Source of the DNA: Cellulosimicrobium sp. Marseille-Q4280
GTDB lineage: Bacteria > Actinomycetota > Actinomycetes > Actinomycetales > Cellulomonadaceae
DNA length: 64,000 nucleotides
Assembly: GCF_943181405.1 (NCBI RefSeq)
Contig: NZ_CALPBY010000002.1
Span: 372,001 to 436,000, forward strand
Direction of reading: 5' to 3'
Shown: in pieces, positions 42,141 through 50,346 of the stretch
Layout: every line of letters begins with the position of its first letter
How positions within the stretch are numbered: position 1 is the first letter of the stretch
The notes under the pieces: generated by a model
The model's input: the letters and a program-made list of their open reading frames with translations, nothing else
Databases searched by the model: none
Told to the model about the DNA's origin: nothing
Position numbers and translations under genes: made by a program

Positions 42141-42422
42141 GTGTCCGGAACCGTCGCCGCCCCCGAGGGCATCACCGACCCGCCGATCGACGACCTGCTC
42201 GAGCACGTCGACTCGAAGTACGCGCTCGTCATTTACTCGGCGCAGCGCGCGCGTCAGATCAACGCGTACTACTCGCAGCTGAGCGAGGGCCTGCTGGAGA
42301 ACGTCGGCCCGCTGCTCGAGACGCGCAACCAGGAGAAGCCGCTGTCGATCGCCATGCGCGAGATCAGCGCCGGCCTCCTGACGATCGAGAGCTCCGAGCC
42401 CGCCGAGGGCTCCGAGGACTGA
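42141..42422 (+). CDS. rpoZ: RNA polymerase omega subunit
   Basis: A 93-residue omega subunit, which helps assemble RNA polymerase by holding the beta' C terminus. The signature helix is [31 protein letters not shown], followed by the actinobacterial [27 protein letters not shown]. The GTG at 42141 has GGAGCG upstream. It is followed by a very strong hairpin terminator before coaBC. Confidence 0.96.
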   Translation: MSGTVAAPEGITDPPIDDLLEHVDSKYALVIYSAQRARQINAYYSQLSEGLLENVGPLLETRNQEKPLSIAMREISAGLLTIESSEPAEGSED

Positions 42423-42429
42423 GTCACCG

Positions 42430-42463
42430 ACCGCCCCGCCCGGCTGCTGCCGGGCGGGGCGGT
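42430..42463 (+). terminator. Strong terminator between rpoZ and coaBC
   Basis: A perfect 15-bp stem, ACCGCCCCGCCCGGC (42430-42444) with its complement at 42449-42463, encloses a 4-nt loop TGCT and is followed by CTCGT. It lies only 8 bp after the rpoZ stop and ends 19 bp before coaBC. Confidence 0.85.
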
Positions 42464-42482
42464 CTCGTGCGCGAGGAGCCCC

Positions 42483-43778
42483 ATGAGGATCGTGCTCGGC
42501 GTCAGCGGCGGTGTCGCGGCGTACAAGTCCGTGCTGCTGCTGCGGCTCCTGCGCGAGCAGGGGCACCGGGTGCGGGTCGTGCCGACGGCGTCGGCCCTGC
42601 GGTTCGTGGGCGCGCCCACGTGGGAGGCCCTGTCGGGCGAGCCCGCCACGGACCAGGTGTTCGAGGACGTGGAGCACGTGCCGCACGTCGCGCTCGGCCA
42701 GGGCGCGGACCTCGTGGTCGTGGCCCCGGCGACCGCCGACCTGCTCTCGCGGGCGGCGACGGGGCGCGCGGACGACCTGCTCACGTCCACCCTGCTCACG
42801 GCGCGCTGCCCGGTGGTGATGGCTCCCGCCATGCACACCGAGATGTGGGAGCACCCCGCCACGGTGGCGAACGTCGCGACGCTGCGGGCCCGGGGCGTGC
42901 ACGTGATCGAGCCGGCGTCGGGTCGGCTCACGGGCGCCGACACGGGACCGGGACGGCTGCCCGAGCCCGAGGAGATCGCCCGCACGGCGCTCGAGATCGC
43001 GACGCGCGCCGCGGACCCGGTGCCGGCCACGGACCCGGGCCAGGGCGAGCCGTCCGTGCAGGGGCAGGACCTCGCCGGGCTGCACGTCGTGGTGTCCGCG
43101 GGCGGGACCCGCGAGCCGATCGACCCCGTGCGGTTCATCGGCAACCGGTCCAGCGGCCGCCAGGGTGCGGCGCTCGCGCGCGCGGCGCAGGCGCGCGGGG
43201 CGCGCGTGACGCTCGTCGCGGCGAACCTCGACGGCGAGGTGCTGGGACCCGACGCGGGCACCGCCTCGGCGCCGGTCCCCGACATCCACGTCGTCCCGGT
43301 CGAGACCACGGCGCAGCTGCGCGAGGCGGTGCGGACGGCGGCCGCGACGGCGGACGTCGTCGTCATGGCCGCCGCGGTGGCCGACTTCCGGCCGGTGAGC
43401 GCACCGGGGGCGAAGATCAAGAAGGTGCCCGGTCAGGGGCCGGCGCCGATCGTGCTCGTGGAGAACCCGGACGTGCTCGCCGAGCTCGCGCACGAGCGGC
43501 TGCGCCCGGGACAGGTGGTCGTGGGGTTCGCGGCCGAGACGGGGGACGGCGCGGGCTCGGTGCTCGACCACGGGCGGGAGAAGGCGCGGCGCAAGGGCGC
43601 CGACCTGCTCGTCGTGAACGCGGTGGGCGACGGTCGGGGCTTCGGCGTCGACGTGAACGACGTGACGATCGTCGACGGCTCGGGCGAGGTCGTCGCCACG
43701 TCGTCCGGCTCGAAGCGGGAGGTCGCGGACGCGGTGTGGGACGCCGTCGTGACCCGGGCGGCGGCGGCCGCCCGCTAG
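42483..43778 (+). CDS. coaBC: Bifunctional phosphopantothenoylcysteine decarboxylase/synthetase
   Basis: A 431-residue fusion for coenzyme A synthesis. CoaC (about residues 1-180) is the FMN decarboxylase with GVSGGVAAYKSVLLLRLL, APATADLLSRAATGRADDLLTS and the substrate clamp APAMHTEMWEHPA. CoaB (about 200-431) is the CTP-dependent synthetase with SAGGTREPIDPVRFIGNRSSGRQGAALA and PGAKIKKVPG. The ATG at 42483 has GAGGAG upstream. Its TAG stop is within the CTAG core used as target by the adjacent IS element, which leaves the gene intact. Confidence 0.97.
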   Translation: MRIVLGVSGGVAAYKSVLLLRLLREQGHRVRVVPTASALRFVGAPTWEALSGEPATDQVFEDVEHVPHVALGQGADLVVVAPATADLLSRAATGRADDLLTSTLLTARCPVVMAPAMHTEMWEHPATVANVATLRARGVHVIEPASGRLTGADTGPGRLPEPEEIARTALEIATRAADPVPATDPGQGEPSVQGQDLAGLHVVVSAGGTREPIDPVRFIGNRSSGRQGAALARAAQARGARVTLVAANLDGEVLGPDAGTASAPVPDIHVVPVETTAQLREAVRTAAATADVVVMAAAVADFRPVSAPGAKIKKVPGQGPAPIVLVENPDVLAELAHERLRPGQVVVGFAAETGDGAGSVLDHGREKARRKGADLLVVNAVGDGRGFGVDVNDVTIVDGSGEVVATSSGSKREVADAVWDAVVTRAAAAAR

Positions 43779-43779
43779 A
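43774..43779 (+). repeat. Left copy of the IS target-site duplication
   Basis: GCTAGA occurs directly before the left end of the IS and again directly after its right end at 44896-44901. It fits NCTAGN, the target preference known for Bordetella IS481. This copy contains the coaBC stop TAG on the plus strand and the transposase stop TAG on the minus strand. Confidence 0.92.
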
Positions 43780-44770
43780 TGTGATGTCCAGGGAGGTTGG
43801 TCAGCCGGCTGACCGGTGGCTGGTTGCCGATCGCGCTGTGGAGCCTGTGGTGATTGTAGAAGTGGAGCCATCCGGGTAGCGCGGCGCGGCGTTCGGTCTC
43901 TGAGGCGTAGAAGCGGGCGTAGGCCCACCCGTCGGCGAGCGTGCGGTGGAAGCGTTCGATCTTGCCGTTGGTCTGCGGGCGGTAGGGCCGGGTTCGCTTG
44001 TGCTTGATCCCCAGCCTTGTGCAGGCGTCGCGCCAGGCGTGGGAGCGGTAGGCCGACCCGTTGTCGGACAGCACCTGCTCGACGTGCACCCCGCGTGCGG
44101 CGAACCAGGTCACGGCGCGTTCGAGCACGTCGACCGCGGTTGCGCCCTTCTCGTCGGACCGGATCTCGGCGTAGGCGAGTCGGGAGTGGTCGTCGATCAC
44201 GGTGTGCAGGTAGGCGGTGCCGATGCTCGGGTTGCCCTTGGCCGTGCGGCCTGTGCGTAGAGCGGTTGCTGCTTGGTTCCGGTAGCCCTGTTGCCGCCCG
44301 ACGTAGCGCCACCCGCCCCCGTCGGGGATATTGCCGAACTTGGTGACGTCGACATGGATCAGTGAGCCGGGATGGTCATGCTCGTAGCGGCGCAATGGTT
44401 CGCCGGTGACCCGATCGATCCGGGTGAGCCGGTTGATCCGGCACCGCACCAGCACCGCATGGACCGTGGAGGCGGGCATGTGCAGGCGCCCGGCTATCTG
44501 GACCGGTCCCAACCGGTGTCGCCACCGCAGCCGCACGACCTGCTTGACCAGATGTTGCGGGGTGCGGGTCGGGCTGTGGTGCGGGCGCGAACTGCGATCG
44601 GCCATCCCGGCCACGCCCTCGGTGCGATATCGCTCGGCCCACTTCCTCGCGGTGCGGGCCGAGACCATGAACATCTTCGCCGCGGCCGTGTAGGTCCAGC
44701 CGGACTCGACGACCAGCCGCGCCAGCCGCAGTCGTGTTCTCGGGGTGAGCAGGGCGTTAGCGTGTGACAC
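43775..44770 (-). CDS. IS481-family transposase
   Basis: A 331-residue DDE transposase. The N-terminal helix-turn-helix is [25 protein letters not shown]; the catalytic residues are in IHVDVTKF (Asp), the IDDHSRLAY and [10 protein letters not shown] region (Asp) and [12 protein letters not shown] (Glu). The GTG at 44770 starts [19 protein letters not shown], the typical family start, with GGAGG 5 nt upstream. The stop codon TAG is not in the IS itself but in the flanking target duplication. The frame is intact, so the element may be active. Confidence 0.93.
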   Translation of the reverse strand: MSHANALLTPRTRLRLARLVVESGWTYTAAAKMFMVSARTARKWAERYRTEGVAGMADRSSRPHHSPTRTPQHLVKQVVRLRWRHRLGPVQIAGRLHMPASTVHAVLVRCRINRLTRIDRVTGEPLRRYEHDHPGSLIHVDVTKFGNIPDGGGWRYVGRQQGYRNQAATALRTGRTAKGNPSIGTAYLHTVIDDHSRLAYAEIRSDEKGATAVDVLERAVTWFAARGVHVEQVLSDNGSAYRSHAWRDACTRLGIKHKRTRPYRPQTNGKIERFHRTLADGWAYARFYASETERRAALPGWLHFYNHHRLHSAIGNQPPVSRLTNLPGHHI

Positions 44771-44895
44771 GAAGGCCTCCGGCGGGTGGAAGTGGTTCCT
44801 CGACAGCTCCACTTCACAACCGGAGGCCTTCGTCATCCGGTAACCCGCCCCCGTGTCGTCATCACGGGATCCGGACAACCTCCCTGGACATCACA
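43780..44895. mobile_element. IS481-family insertion sequence, 1116 bp
   Basis: The element has perfect 20-bp terminal inverted repeats (43780-43799 and 44876-44895, starting TGTGATGTCCAGGG) and is flanked by 6-bp direct repeats GCTAGA. It carries one intact transposase gene on the minus strand. It is inserted between coaBC and metK and leaves both genes whole. Sharp ends and identical flanking repeats suggest a recent insertion. About 65 bp separate its right end from the metK start. Confidence 0.95.
44769..44833 (-). promoter_or_regulatory. Hairpin sequestering the transposase ribosome binding site
   Basis: On the minus strand a 14-nt arm (complement of 44820-44833) pairs perfectly with the arm at 44782-44769, which contains the GGAGG binding site and runs into the GTG start codon. 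Inner pairing AAGTGG (44789-44794)/CCACTT (44808-44813) extends it. Transcripts entering from outside the IS would hide the start; a transcript beginning inside the hairpin would not. Confidence 0.65.
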
Positions 44896-44901
44896 GCTAG
44901 A
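44896..44901 (+). repeat. Right copy of the IS target-site duplication
   Basis: GCTAGA here matches the copy at 43774-43779 exactly, marking the right boundary of the inserted element. Confidence 0.92.
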
Positions 44902-44926
44902 CCGCGATGTCTCACCTGTCGGATGC

Positions 44927-44954
44927 TTGCGCCCACCCTGCGGGACGGTACGCT
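44927..44954 (+). promoter_or_regulatory. metK promoter downstream of the IS
   Basis: TTGCGC (44927-44932) and TACGCT (44949-44954) are 16 nt apart; the -10 ends 7 nt before the metK ATG, the spacing of a leaderless transcript. It starts 25 bp beyond the target duplication, so the insertion appears to have spared the native metK promoter. Confidence 0.6.
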
Positions 44955-44961
44955 GTGCGCC

Positions 44962-46161
44962 ATGGCTGATCTCCGTCTCTTCACGTCCGAGTCCGTCACC
45001 GAGGGTCATCCGGACAAGGTCTGCGACCAGATCTCGGACGCGATCCTCGACGCGATGCTCGCGCAGGACCCGACGTCGCGCGTCGCGGTCGAGTCCATGG
45101 TCACGACCGGTCTCGTGCACGTCGCGGGGGAGGTCACGACCGACGCGTACGTCGAGATCCCGCAGGTGGTGCGCGACGTCGTGCGGCGCATCGGGTACAC
45201 GTCGTCCGCGATCGGGTTCGACGCGGACTCGTGCGGCGTGTCGGTGTCGATCGGCCAGCAGTCGCCGGACATCGCCCAGGGGGTGGACAAGAGCCTCGAG
45301 GATCGCGACGACGCGGCCGCGGGGCACGACCCGCTCGATGCCCAGGGCGCGGGCGACCAGGGCCTGATGTTCGGGTACGCGAGCGACGACACGCCGAGCC
45401 TCATGCCGCTGCCGGTCTGGCTCGCCCACCGGCTCGCGGAGCGCCTCGCCCAGGTCCGCCGGGACGGCACGGTCCCCGGTCTGCGGCCGGACGGCAAGAC
45501 GCAGGTGACGATCGGCTACGACGGCGACCGGGCCGTGTCCCTGGACACCGTGGTGCTGTCCACGCAGCACGACCCCGACGTCGTGCAGGAGAAGCTGCAC
45601 CGCCTGATCGCCGAGGACGTCGTCGCCCCGGTGCTCGAGGCCGCGGGCGTCGACCTGGACACGCGCGAGACGCGGCTCTTCGTCAACCCGACGGGGACGT
45701 TCGTCATCGGCGGCCCGCGCGGCGACGCCGGTCTGACGGGTCGCAAGATCATCGTCGACACGTACGGCGGCATGGCTCGTCACGGCGGCGGCGCGTTCTC
45801 CGGCAAGGACCCGTCGAAGGTGGACCGGTCGGCCGCGTACGCGACGCGCTGGGTGGCGAAGAACGTGGTCGCGGCGGGCCTGGCGCGCCGCTGCGAGGTG
45901 CAGGTCGCGTACGCGATCGGCAAGGCGCACCCGGTGGGCATGTACGTCGAGACCTTCGGCACCGAGACGGTGCCGGTCGAGCGCATCGTGGCCGCGATCC
46001 GCGAGGTCTTCGACCTGCGTCCCGCGGCGATCATCCGCGACCTGGACCTGTTGCGCCCCGTGTACGCCGCGACGGCGGCCTACGGCCACTTCGGCCGCGA
46101 GCTGCCGGACTTCACGTGGGAGCGCACGGACCGCGTCGCGGCCCTGCAGTCCGCCGTCTGA
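44962..46161 (+). CDS. metK: S-adenosylmethionine synthetase
   Basis: A 399-residue enzyme that makes SAM from methionine and [29 protein letters not shown] is the N-terminal signature, then [13 protein letters not shown] (adenine loop region) and the phosphate-binding [29 protein letters not shown]. The start at ATG 44962 lies 7 nt after a -10 box, with no ribosome binding site, suggesting leaderless translation. No SAM riboswitch was seen. priA follows after 73 bp. Confidence 0.97.
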   Translation: MADLRLFTSESVTEGHPDKVCDQISDAILDAMLAQDPTSRVAVESMVTTGLVHVAGEVTTDAYVEIPQVVRDVVRRIGYTSSAIGFDADSCGVSVSIGQQSPDIAQGVDKSLEDRDDAAAGHDPLDAQGAGDQGLMFGYASDDTPSLMPLPVWLAHRLAERLAQVRRDGTVPGLRPDGKTQVTIGYDGDRAVSLDTVVLSTQHDPDVVQEKLHRLIAEDVVAPVLEAAGVDLDTRETRLFVNPTGTFVIGGPRGDAGLTGRKIIVDTYGGMARHGGGAFSGKDPSKVDRSAAYATRWVAKNVVAAGLARRCEVQVAYAIGKAHPVGMYVETFGTETVPVERIVAAIREVFDLRPAAIIRDLDLLRPVYAATAAYGHFGRELPDFTWERTDRVAALQSAV

Positions 46162-46234
46162 GCGCCGCACCGGCCCGCACGTCCTGCCCGCGCCCGGCTC
46201 CGGCCGTGCGGGTGGGCCGTGGTGGGATGAGGTC

Positions 46235-48622
46235 GTGAGCAGCGAGGACGGGACCGTTCGGGGTGCGGGAGGGCGCGTGCCCTTCCGGGACGTGGACGGC
46301 GAGGACGTCGGCGACCCCGCGCGCACGGTCCAGGACGTGCTCCCCGGCATCGACGTCCCCGCTCCGGAGGCGCCGCGGCGTACGGCGCCCGTGGGGGCGC
46401 TGGAGCTCGCCACCGAGCTCCCGGTCGCCCAGCTGGTGCTCGACCTCGCGCCCCCGCACCTGGACCGTCCGTACGACTACCTCGTGCCGGCGGCGATGTC
46501 CGACGCCGCGCAGCCGGGCGCGCGCGTCAAGGTGCGGTTCGCCGGGCGGGACGTCGACGGGTACGTCCTGGCCCGGCTCGACCGTTCGGAGCACGTCGGC
46601 CGTCTGCAGCCCGTGCGGCGGGTCGTGTCGCCCGAGACGGTGCTGGCGCCGCAGGTGCTGCGGCTCGCCCGGTCCGTCGCCGACCTGTACGCGGGCACCC
46701 TGCCGGACGTGCTGCGTCTCGCGGTCCCGCCCCGGCACGCGCGCGCCGAGCAGGGGCTGACCGCGGGGACGGTCCGGGTGCCGGCCGGCAGCGACGCGGC
46801 GGAGGAGTCCACCGCGCACGTCACGACGACCGTGACCACGACGGGGACGGAGTCCGGACCGTCGTCCGGCGCGCCGGCGACGGCGCCCACCGGTCCGGGC
46901 GCGGCCTCGGTGTGGGGGGCCTACCGGGCCGGTCCCGCGTTCCTCGCCCACCTCGCGCGCGGCGGCGCACCGCGCGCCGTCTGGACCGCGCTGCCGGGGC
47001 TCGCCCCCGCGCCGGACCGCCCTGAGGGAGGCGGACCCGCGGCCGGGGACGGAGCGGCAGGTCGCGGTCGACGACGCGGGAGCGCGGGCACGGTCCTGCC
47101 CGTCACGCACTGGGCGGCGGCGGTCGCGGAGGCGGTGCGCGTGGTGCGTGGCGTCGGACGGGGCGCGCTCGTCGTCGTGCCGGACGCGCGTGACGTCGAC
47201 CAGGTGTGCGCGGCGCTCGCGGCGGCGGGCCTGGGTGCGTGGGACCCCGCGAGCGGTGGCGAGGTGGTCCGGCTCACGGCCGACGAGGGACCCGCGCCGC
47301 GCTACCGGGGCTTCCTCGCGGTCCGGCGCGGTCTCGCGCGCGTCGTCGTCGGCACGCGCGCGGCGGCGTTCGCGCCCGTCGCGGACCTGGGGCTCGTCGT
47401 GTGCTGGAACGACGGCGAGGACACGCTGGCGGAGCCGCGCGCCCCGTACCCGCACGCACGGGAGGTCCTCGCGCTGCGCAGCGAGCAGGAGGGCGCGGCG
47501 TACCTGCTGGGCGGACACGGGCGCACCGTCGCGGGGCACGCCCTGCTCGCGCGCGGGTGGGCGCACGACCTCGCGGCGGCGCGCGACGTCGTGCGGTCCC
47601 GGGCGCCGCGCGTGCGCGCACTGACGTCGGTCGAGCTCGCCGCCGAGGGCCCGGGTGCCGCGGCGCGCATCCCCACCGCGGCGTGGCGCGCGGCCCGGTC
47701 CGCGCTCGAGCACGGACCCGTCCTCGTGCAGGTGCCGCGGTCGGGGTACCTTCCCGTCGTCGCGTGCGCGCGGTGCCGCACGCCCGCGCGCTGCACGGCC
47801 TGCCACGGCCCGCTCGCCCTGCCGGGGCCGGGCGCGGCGCCGCAGTGCGCGTGGTGCGGCGCGCTCGCGGGCGGCTGGTCCTGCCCCGAGTGCCACTGGA
47901 CGGGTCTGCGCTCGGTCCGCGTGGGGTCGCAGCGCACGGCGGAGGAGCTGGGCCGTGCGTTCCCGGGCGTGCCGGTGCGGATGTCCGGCGCGGGGGCGGC
48001 CGGCGGCGTGCTGGCTGCGGTGGGCGGCGAGCCGGCCCTCGTCGTCGCGACGCCCGGCGCGGAGCCGGTCGCCGACGGCGGGTACACGGCCGCCCTGCTG
48101 CTGGACGCCGCGGTGAGCACCGCGCACGTCGGGCTCGACGTCGCGCAGGACGCCCTCGCGCGCTGGCTCGCCGCGGCCTCGCTCGTGCGCCCGGCGGGCG
48201 ACGGCGGTCAGGTGCTCCTCGTCGGCGACGCCGCGCCCGCGCCGACGAACGCGCTCGTCCGGTGGGACCCCGCGGGTCTCGCGGACCGCGAGCTCGACGA
48301 GCGTGCCGAGCTCGCGCTGCCGCCCGCCGTGCGCGTCGCCGCCGTCACGGGCGACCGTGCCGCGGTGGCGGCGGTCCTCGACAGGGTGGGGCTCGCGGGA
48401 CCGGACACGGTGCTCGGACCGGTCGAGGTCGCCCCCTCGCGGCCCGACGACGCCCCCGACCTCGCCGGCGGTGCCGCTCGTCCGGTGCGCGCCGTCGTGC
48501 GCGTCCCGCACCGGGACGGGCGCGAGCTCGCCCGCCAGCTCGGCGCCTCGCTCGCCGTCCGCTCGGCACGACGCGAGAGCGGTTCCGTCCGTGTGCAGCT
48601 CGACCCGAAGGAGATCCTGTGA
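46235..48622 (+). CDS. priA: Primosomal protein N' (PriA), helicase motifs degenerate
   Basis: A 795-residue PriA-like protein for replication restart. The 3'-end-binding domain is AQLVLDLAPPHLDRPYDYLVPAAM with GARVKVRFAGRDVDGYVL. The zinc region is present with eight cysteines (CARCRTPARCTACHGPL and CAWCGALAGGWSCPEC). The Walker A lysine motif is not found, and the DEEH-type motif reads WNDGED, so ATPase activity is unlikely. This is usual for actinobacterial PriA. The GTG at 46235 follows GATGAGG. The HAD gene overlaps its stop as GTGA. Confidence 0.9.
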   Translation: MSSEDGTVRGAGGRVPFRDVDGEDVGDPARTVQDVLPGIDVPAPEAPRRTAPVGALELATELPVAQLVLDLAPPHLDRPYDYLVPAAMSDAAQPGARVKVRFAGRDVDGYVLARLDRSEHVGRLQPVRRVVSPETVLAPQVLRLARSVADLYAGTLPDVLRLAVPPRHARAEQGLTAGTVRVPAGSDAAEESTAHVTTTVTTTGTESGPSSGAPATAPTGPGAASVWGAYRAGPAFLAHLARGGAPRAVWTALPGLAPAPDRPEGGGPAAGDGAAGRGRRRGSAGTVLPVTHWAAAVAEAVRVVRGVGRGALVVVPDARDVDQVCAALAAAGLGAWDPASGGEVVRLTADEGPAPRYRGFLAVRRGLARVVVGTRAAAFAPVADLGLVVCWNDGEDTLAEPRAPYPHAREVLALRSEQEGAAYLLGGHGRTVAGHALLARGWAHDLAAARDVVRSRAPRVRALTSVELAAEGPGAAARIPTAAWRAARSALEHGPVLVQVPRSGYLPVVACARCRTPARCTACHGPLALPGPGAAPQCAWCGALAGGWSCPECHWTGLRSVRVGSQRTAEELGRAFPGVPVRMSGAGAAGGVLAAVGGEPALVVATPGAEPVADGGYTAALLLDAAVSTAHVGLDVAQDALARWLAAASLVRPAGDGGQVLLVGDAAPAPTNALVRWDPAGLADRELDERAELALPPAVRVAAVTGDRAAVAAVLDRVGLAGPDTVLGPVEVAPSRPDDAPDLAGGAARPVRAVVRVPHRDGRELARQLGASLAVRSARRESGSVRVQLDPKEIL

Positions 48623-49275
48623 CCGACCGCCACCGCGAGACGGGTGCCGCCCCACGAGCGGTCGACGCCGTGCTGTACGACTTCGGCAACGTCCTGGTCG
48701 GCTGGGACCCGTACCGCGCGTACGACGGGCACGACGCCGAGGTCGTCGAGACGTTCTTCGCGGACGTCGACTTCCCCGCGCTCAACCACGGGCGGGACGC
48801 GGGGGCGACGTGGGCCGAGGCCCGCGCGGCGGTGGCCCGCAGCCACCCGCACCACGTCGACCTGCTCGACCGGTACCTCACGCACTTCACCGCGACCCTC
48901 TCCGGACCCGTGGAGGGGTCGGCCGAGCTCGTGGACGAGCTGCGCGGGCTGGGGCTGCGTCTGTACGGGCTGACGAACTGGTCCGCCGAGCTCTTCCACC
49001 ACGCCGCCGACGCCGCGCCCGCGACCACCTTGATGGACGACGTCCTCGTCTCCGGCCGGGAAGGTCTCGCGAAGCCGGACCCGGCGATCTTCGAGCGTGC
49101 GATCGGGCGTTTCGGCCTCGACCCGCGACGCACCCTCTTCACCGACGACAGCGCCGCGAACGTCGACGCCGCCGCCCGGCTCGGGTTCCGTACGCACCTG
49201 TTCCGGGGGACGCCCGGCCTGCGAGCCCTGCTGCGGGACCTCGGTGTCGACGTCGCCCGTCCCCGCCCGAGCTGA
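48619..49275 (+). CDS. HAD-family hydrolase
   Basis: A 218-residue haloacid dehalogenase-like phosphatase. Motif I is VLYDFGNVLVGWD (the second Asp position is replaced by Asn), motif II is YGLTNWSAE, motif III is the Lys in GLAKPDPAIFERAI, and motif IV is TLFTDDSAANVDAA. Loss of the second motif I Asp is seen in dehalogenase-like and some phosphatase members (DxGNV type). The substrate is unknown. The GTG at 48619 has AAGGAG upstream and overlaps priA by 4 bp. Confidence 0.9.
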   Translation: MTDRHRETGAAPRAVDAVLYDFGNVLVGWDPYRAYDGHDAEVVETFFADVDFPALNHGRDAGATWAEARAAVARSHPHHVDLLDRYLTHFTATLSGPVEGSAELVDELRGLGLRLYGLTNWSAELFHHAADAAPATTLMDDVLVSGREGLAKPDPAIFERAIGRFGLDPRRTLFTDDSAANVDAAARLGFRTHLFRGTPGLRALLRDLGVDVARPRPS

Positions 49276-49376
49276 CCACCGCGCGCCCGTCCGCCCGGCC
49301 GCCGGTGCCGCCCGCCCCGGGCCCGCGGCACGGTCGTGCCGCGTCCCCGGGCGCCGTCGTCCCGCGGCCCGGGACC

Positions 49377-49382
49377 TAGACT
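49377..49382 (+). promoter_or_regulatory. Probable -10 box of fmt, leaderless spacing
   Basis: TAGACT ends 7 nt before the fmt ATG at 49390 with no ribosome binding site between them. Confidence 0.6.
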
Positions 49383-49389
49383 CGGGCCC

Positions 49390-50346
49390 ATGCGCCTGCT
49401 GTTCGCCGGGACCCCGGACACCGCGGTCCCCTCTCTCGACGCCCTGCTCGGCTCCCGCCACGAGGTGGTCGCCGTGCTCACGCGCGCCGACGCCCCCGCG
49501 GGACGCGGGCGTCGCCTCACGCCGAGCCCCGTGCGGGTGCGGGCGCAGGAGGCGGGTGTCCCCGTCCTGACGGGTCGACCCCGCGGCGAGGAGTTCCTCG
49601 CCACGCTGCGCGACCTGCAGGTCGACGCGGCGCCCGTCGTGGCGTACGGCGAGATCCTGCGCCCCGACGTCCTGGCCGTGCCGACGCACGGATGGGTGAA
49701 CCTGCACTTCTCCGTGCTGCCCGCCTGGCGCGGTGCGGCGCCGGTGCAGCGCGCGATCATCGCCGGCGACGAGGTGACCGGCGCGACGACGTTCGTCCTC
49801 GAGGAGGGCCTCGACACGGGCCCCGTCCTCGGGACCACGACCGAGACGATCCGCCCCCGCGACACCTCCGGCGACCTCCTCGGCCGCCTCGCCGTCTCGG
49901 GCGCCGGGCTGCTCGTCGCGACGCTCGACGCGCTCGAGGACGGCACCCTGCGGCCTCAGCCCCAGCCCGCCGACGGCGTGTCCCACGCCGCGAAGCTCAC
50001 GACCTCCGACGCGCGCGTGCGCTGGGACGTGCCGGCGCTCGCGGTCGACCGCCTCGTGCGCGGCTGCACGCCCGCCCCGGGTGCCTGGACCACCGTCCCG
50101 GACGCGTCGGGAGGTCCGACCCGCCTCGGTCTCGGCCCGGTGACGCCGCGCCCCGACGTCACGGACCTCGCACCCGGCGCGCTGAGGGCGGGCAAGCGAG
50201 AGGTCCTCGTCGGCACGGTCACGCACGCCGTCCAGCTCGGCGACGTCGCACCGGTGGGCAAGAAGCACATGCCCGCCGCCGACTGGGCGCGCGGCGCACG
50301 GCTCCGCGAGGGCCTCGTGCTCGGCGCGGCGGAGGTGGCGGCGTGA
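49390..50346 (+). CDS. fmt: Methionyl-tRNA formyltransferase
   Basis: A 318-residue enzyme that formylates initiator Met-tRNA with 10-formyl-tetrahydrofolate. The N terminus [20 protein letters not shown] and the active-site segment [21 protein letters not shown] carry the catalytic His; the conserved Asp is in [11 protein letters not shown]. The C-terminal OB domain ends with [19 protein letters not shown]. No def gene precedes it. The rsmB start overlaps its stop as GTGA. Confidence 0.96.
   Translation: MRLLFAGTPDTAVPSLDALLGSRHEVVAVLTRADAPAGRGRRLTPSPVRVRAQEAGVPVLTGRPRGEEFLATLRDLQVDAAPVVAYGEILRPDVLAVPTHGWVNLHFSVLPAWRGAAPVQRAIIAGDEVTGATTFVLEEGLDTGPVLGTTTETIRPRDTSGDLLGRLAVSGAGLLVATLDALEDGTLRPQPQPADGVSHAAKLTTSDARVRWDVPALAVDRLVRGCTPAPGAWTTVPDASGGPTRLGLGPVTPRPDVTDLAPGALRAGKREVLVGTVTHAVQLGDVAPVGKKHMPAADWARGARLREGLVLGAAEVAA

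Noticed and set aside
43780-44895. A composite transposon or phage remnant around the IS
   Set aside because: Only one IS copy is present, it has clean target duplications, and the neighbours are ordinary core genes.
44895-44962. A SAM riboswitch upstream of metK
   Set aside because: Only 66 bp lie between the IS and the start codon, and no SAM aptamer motif is present.
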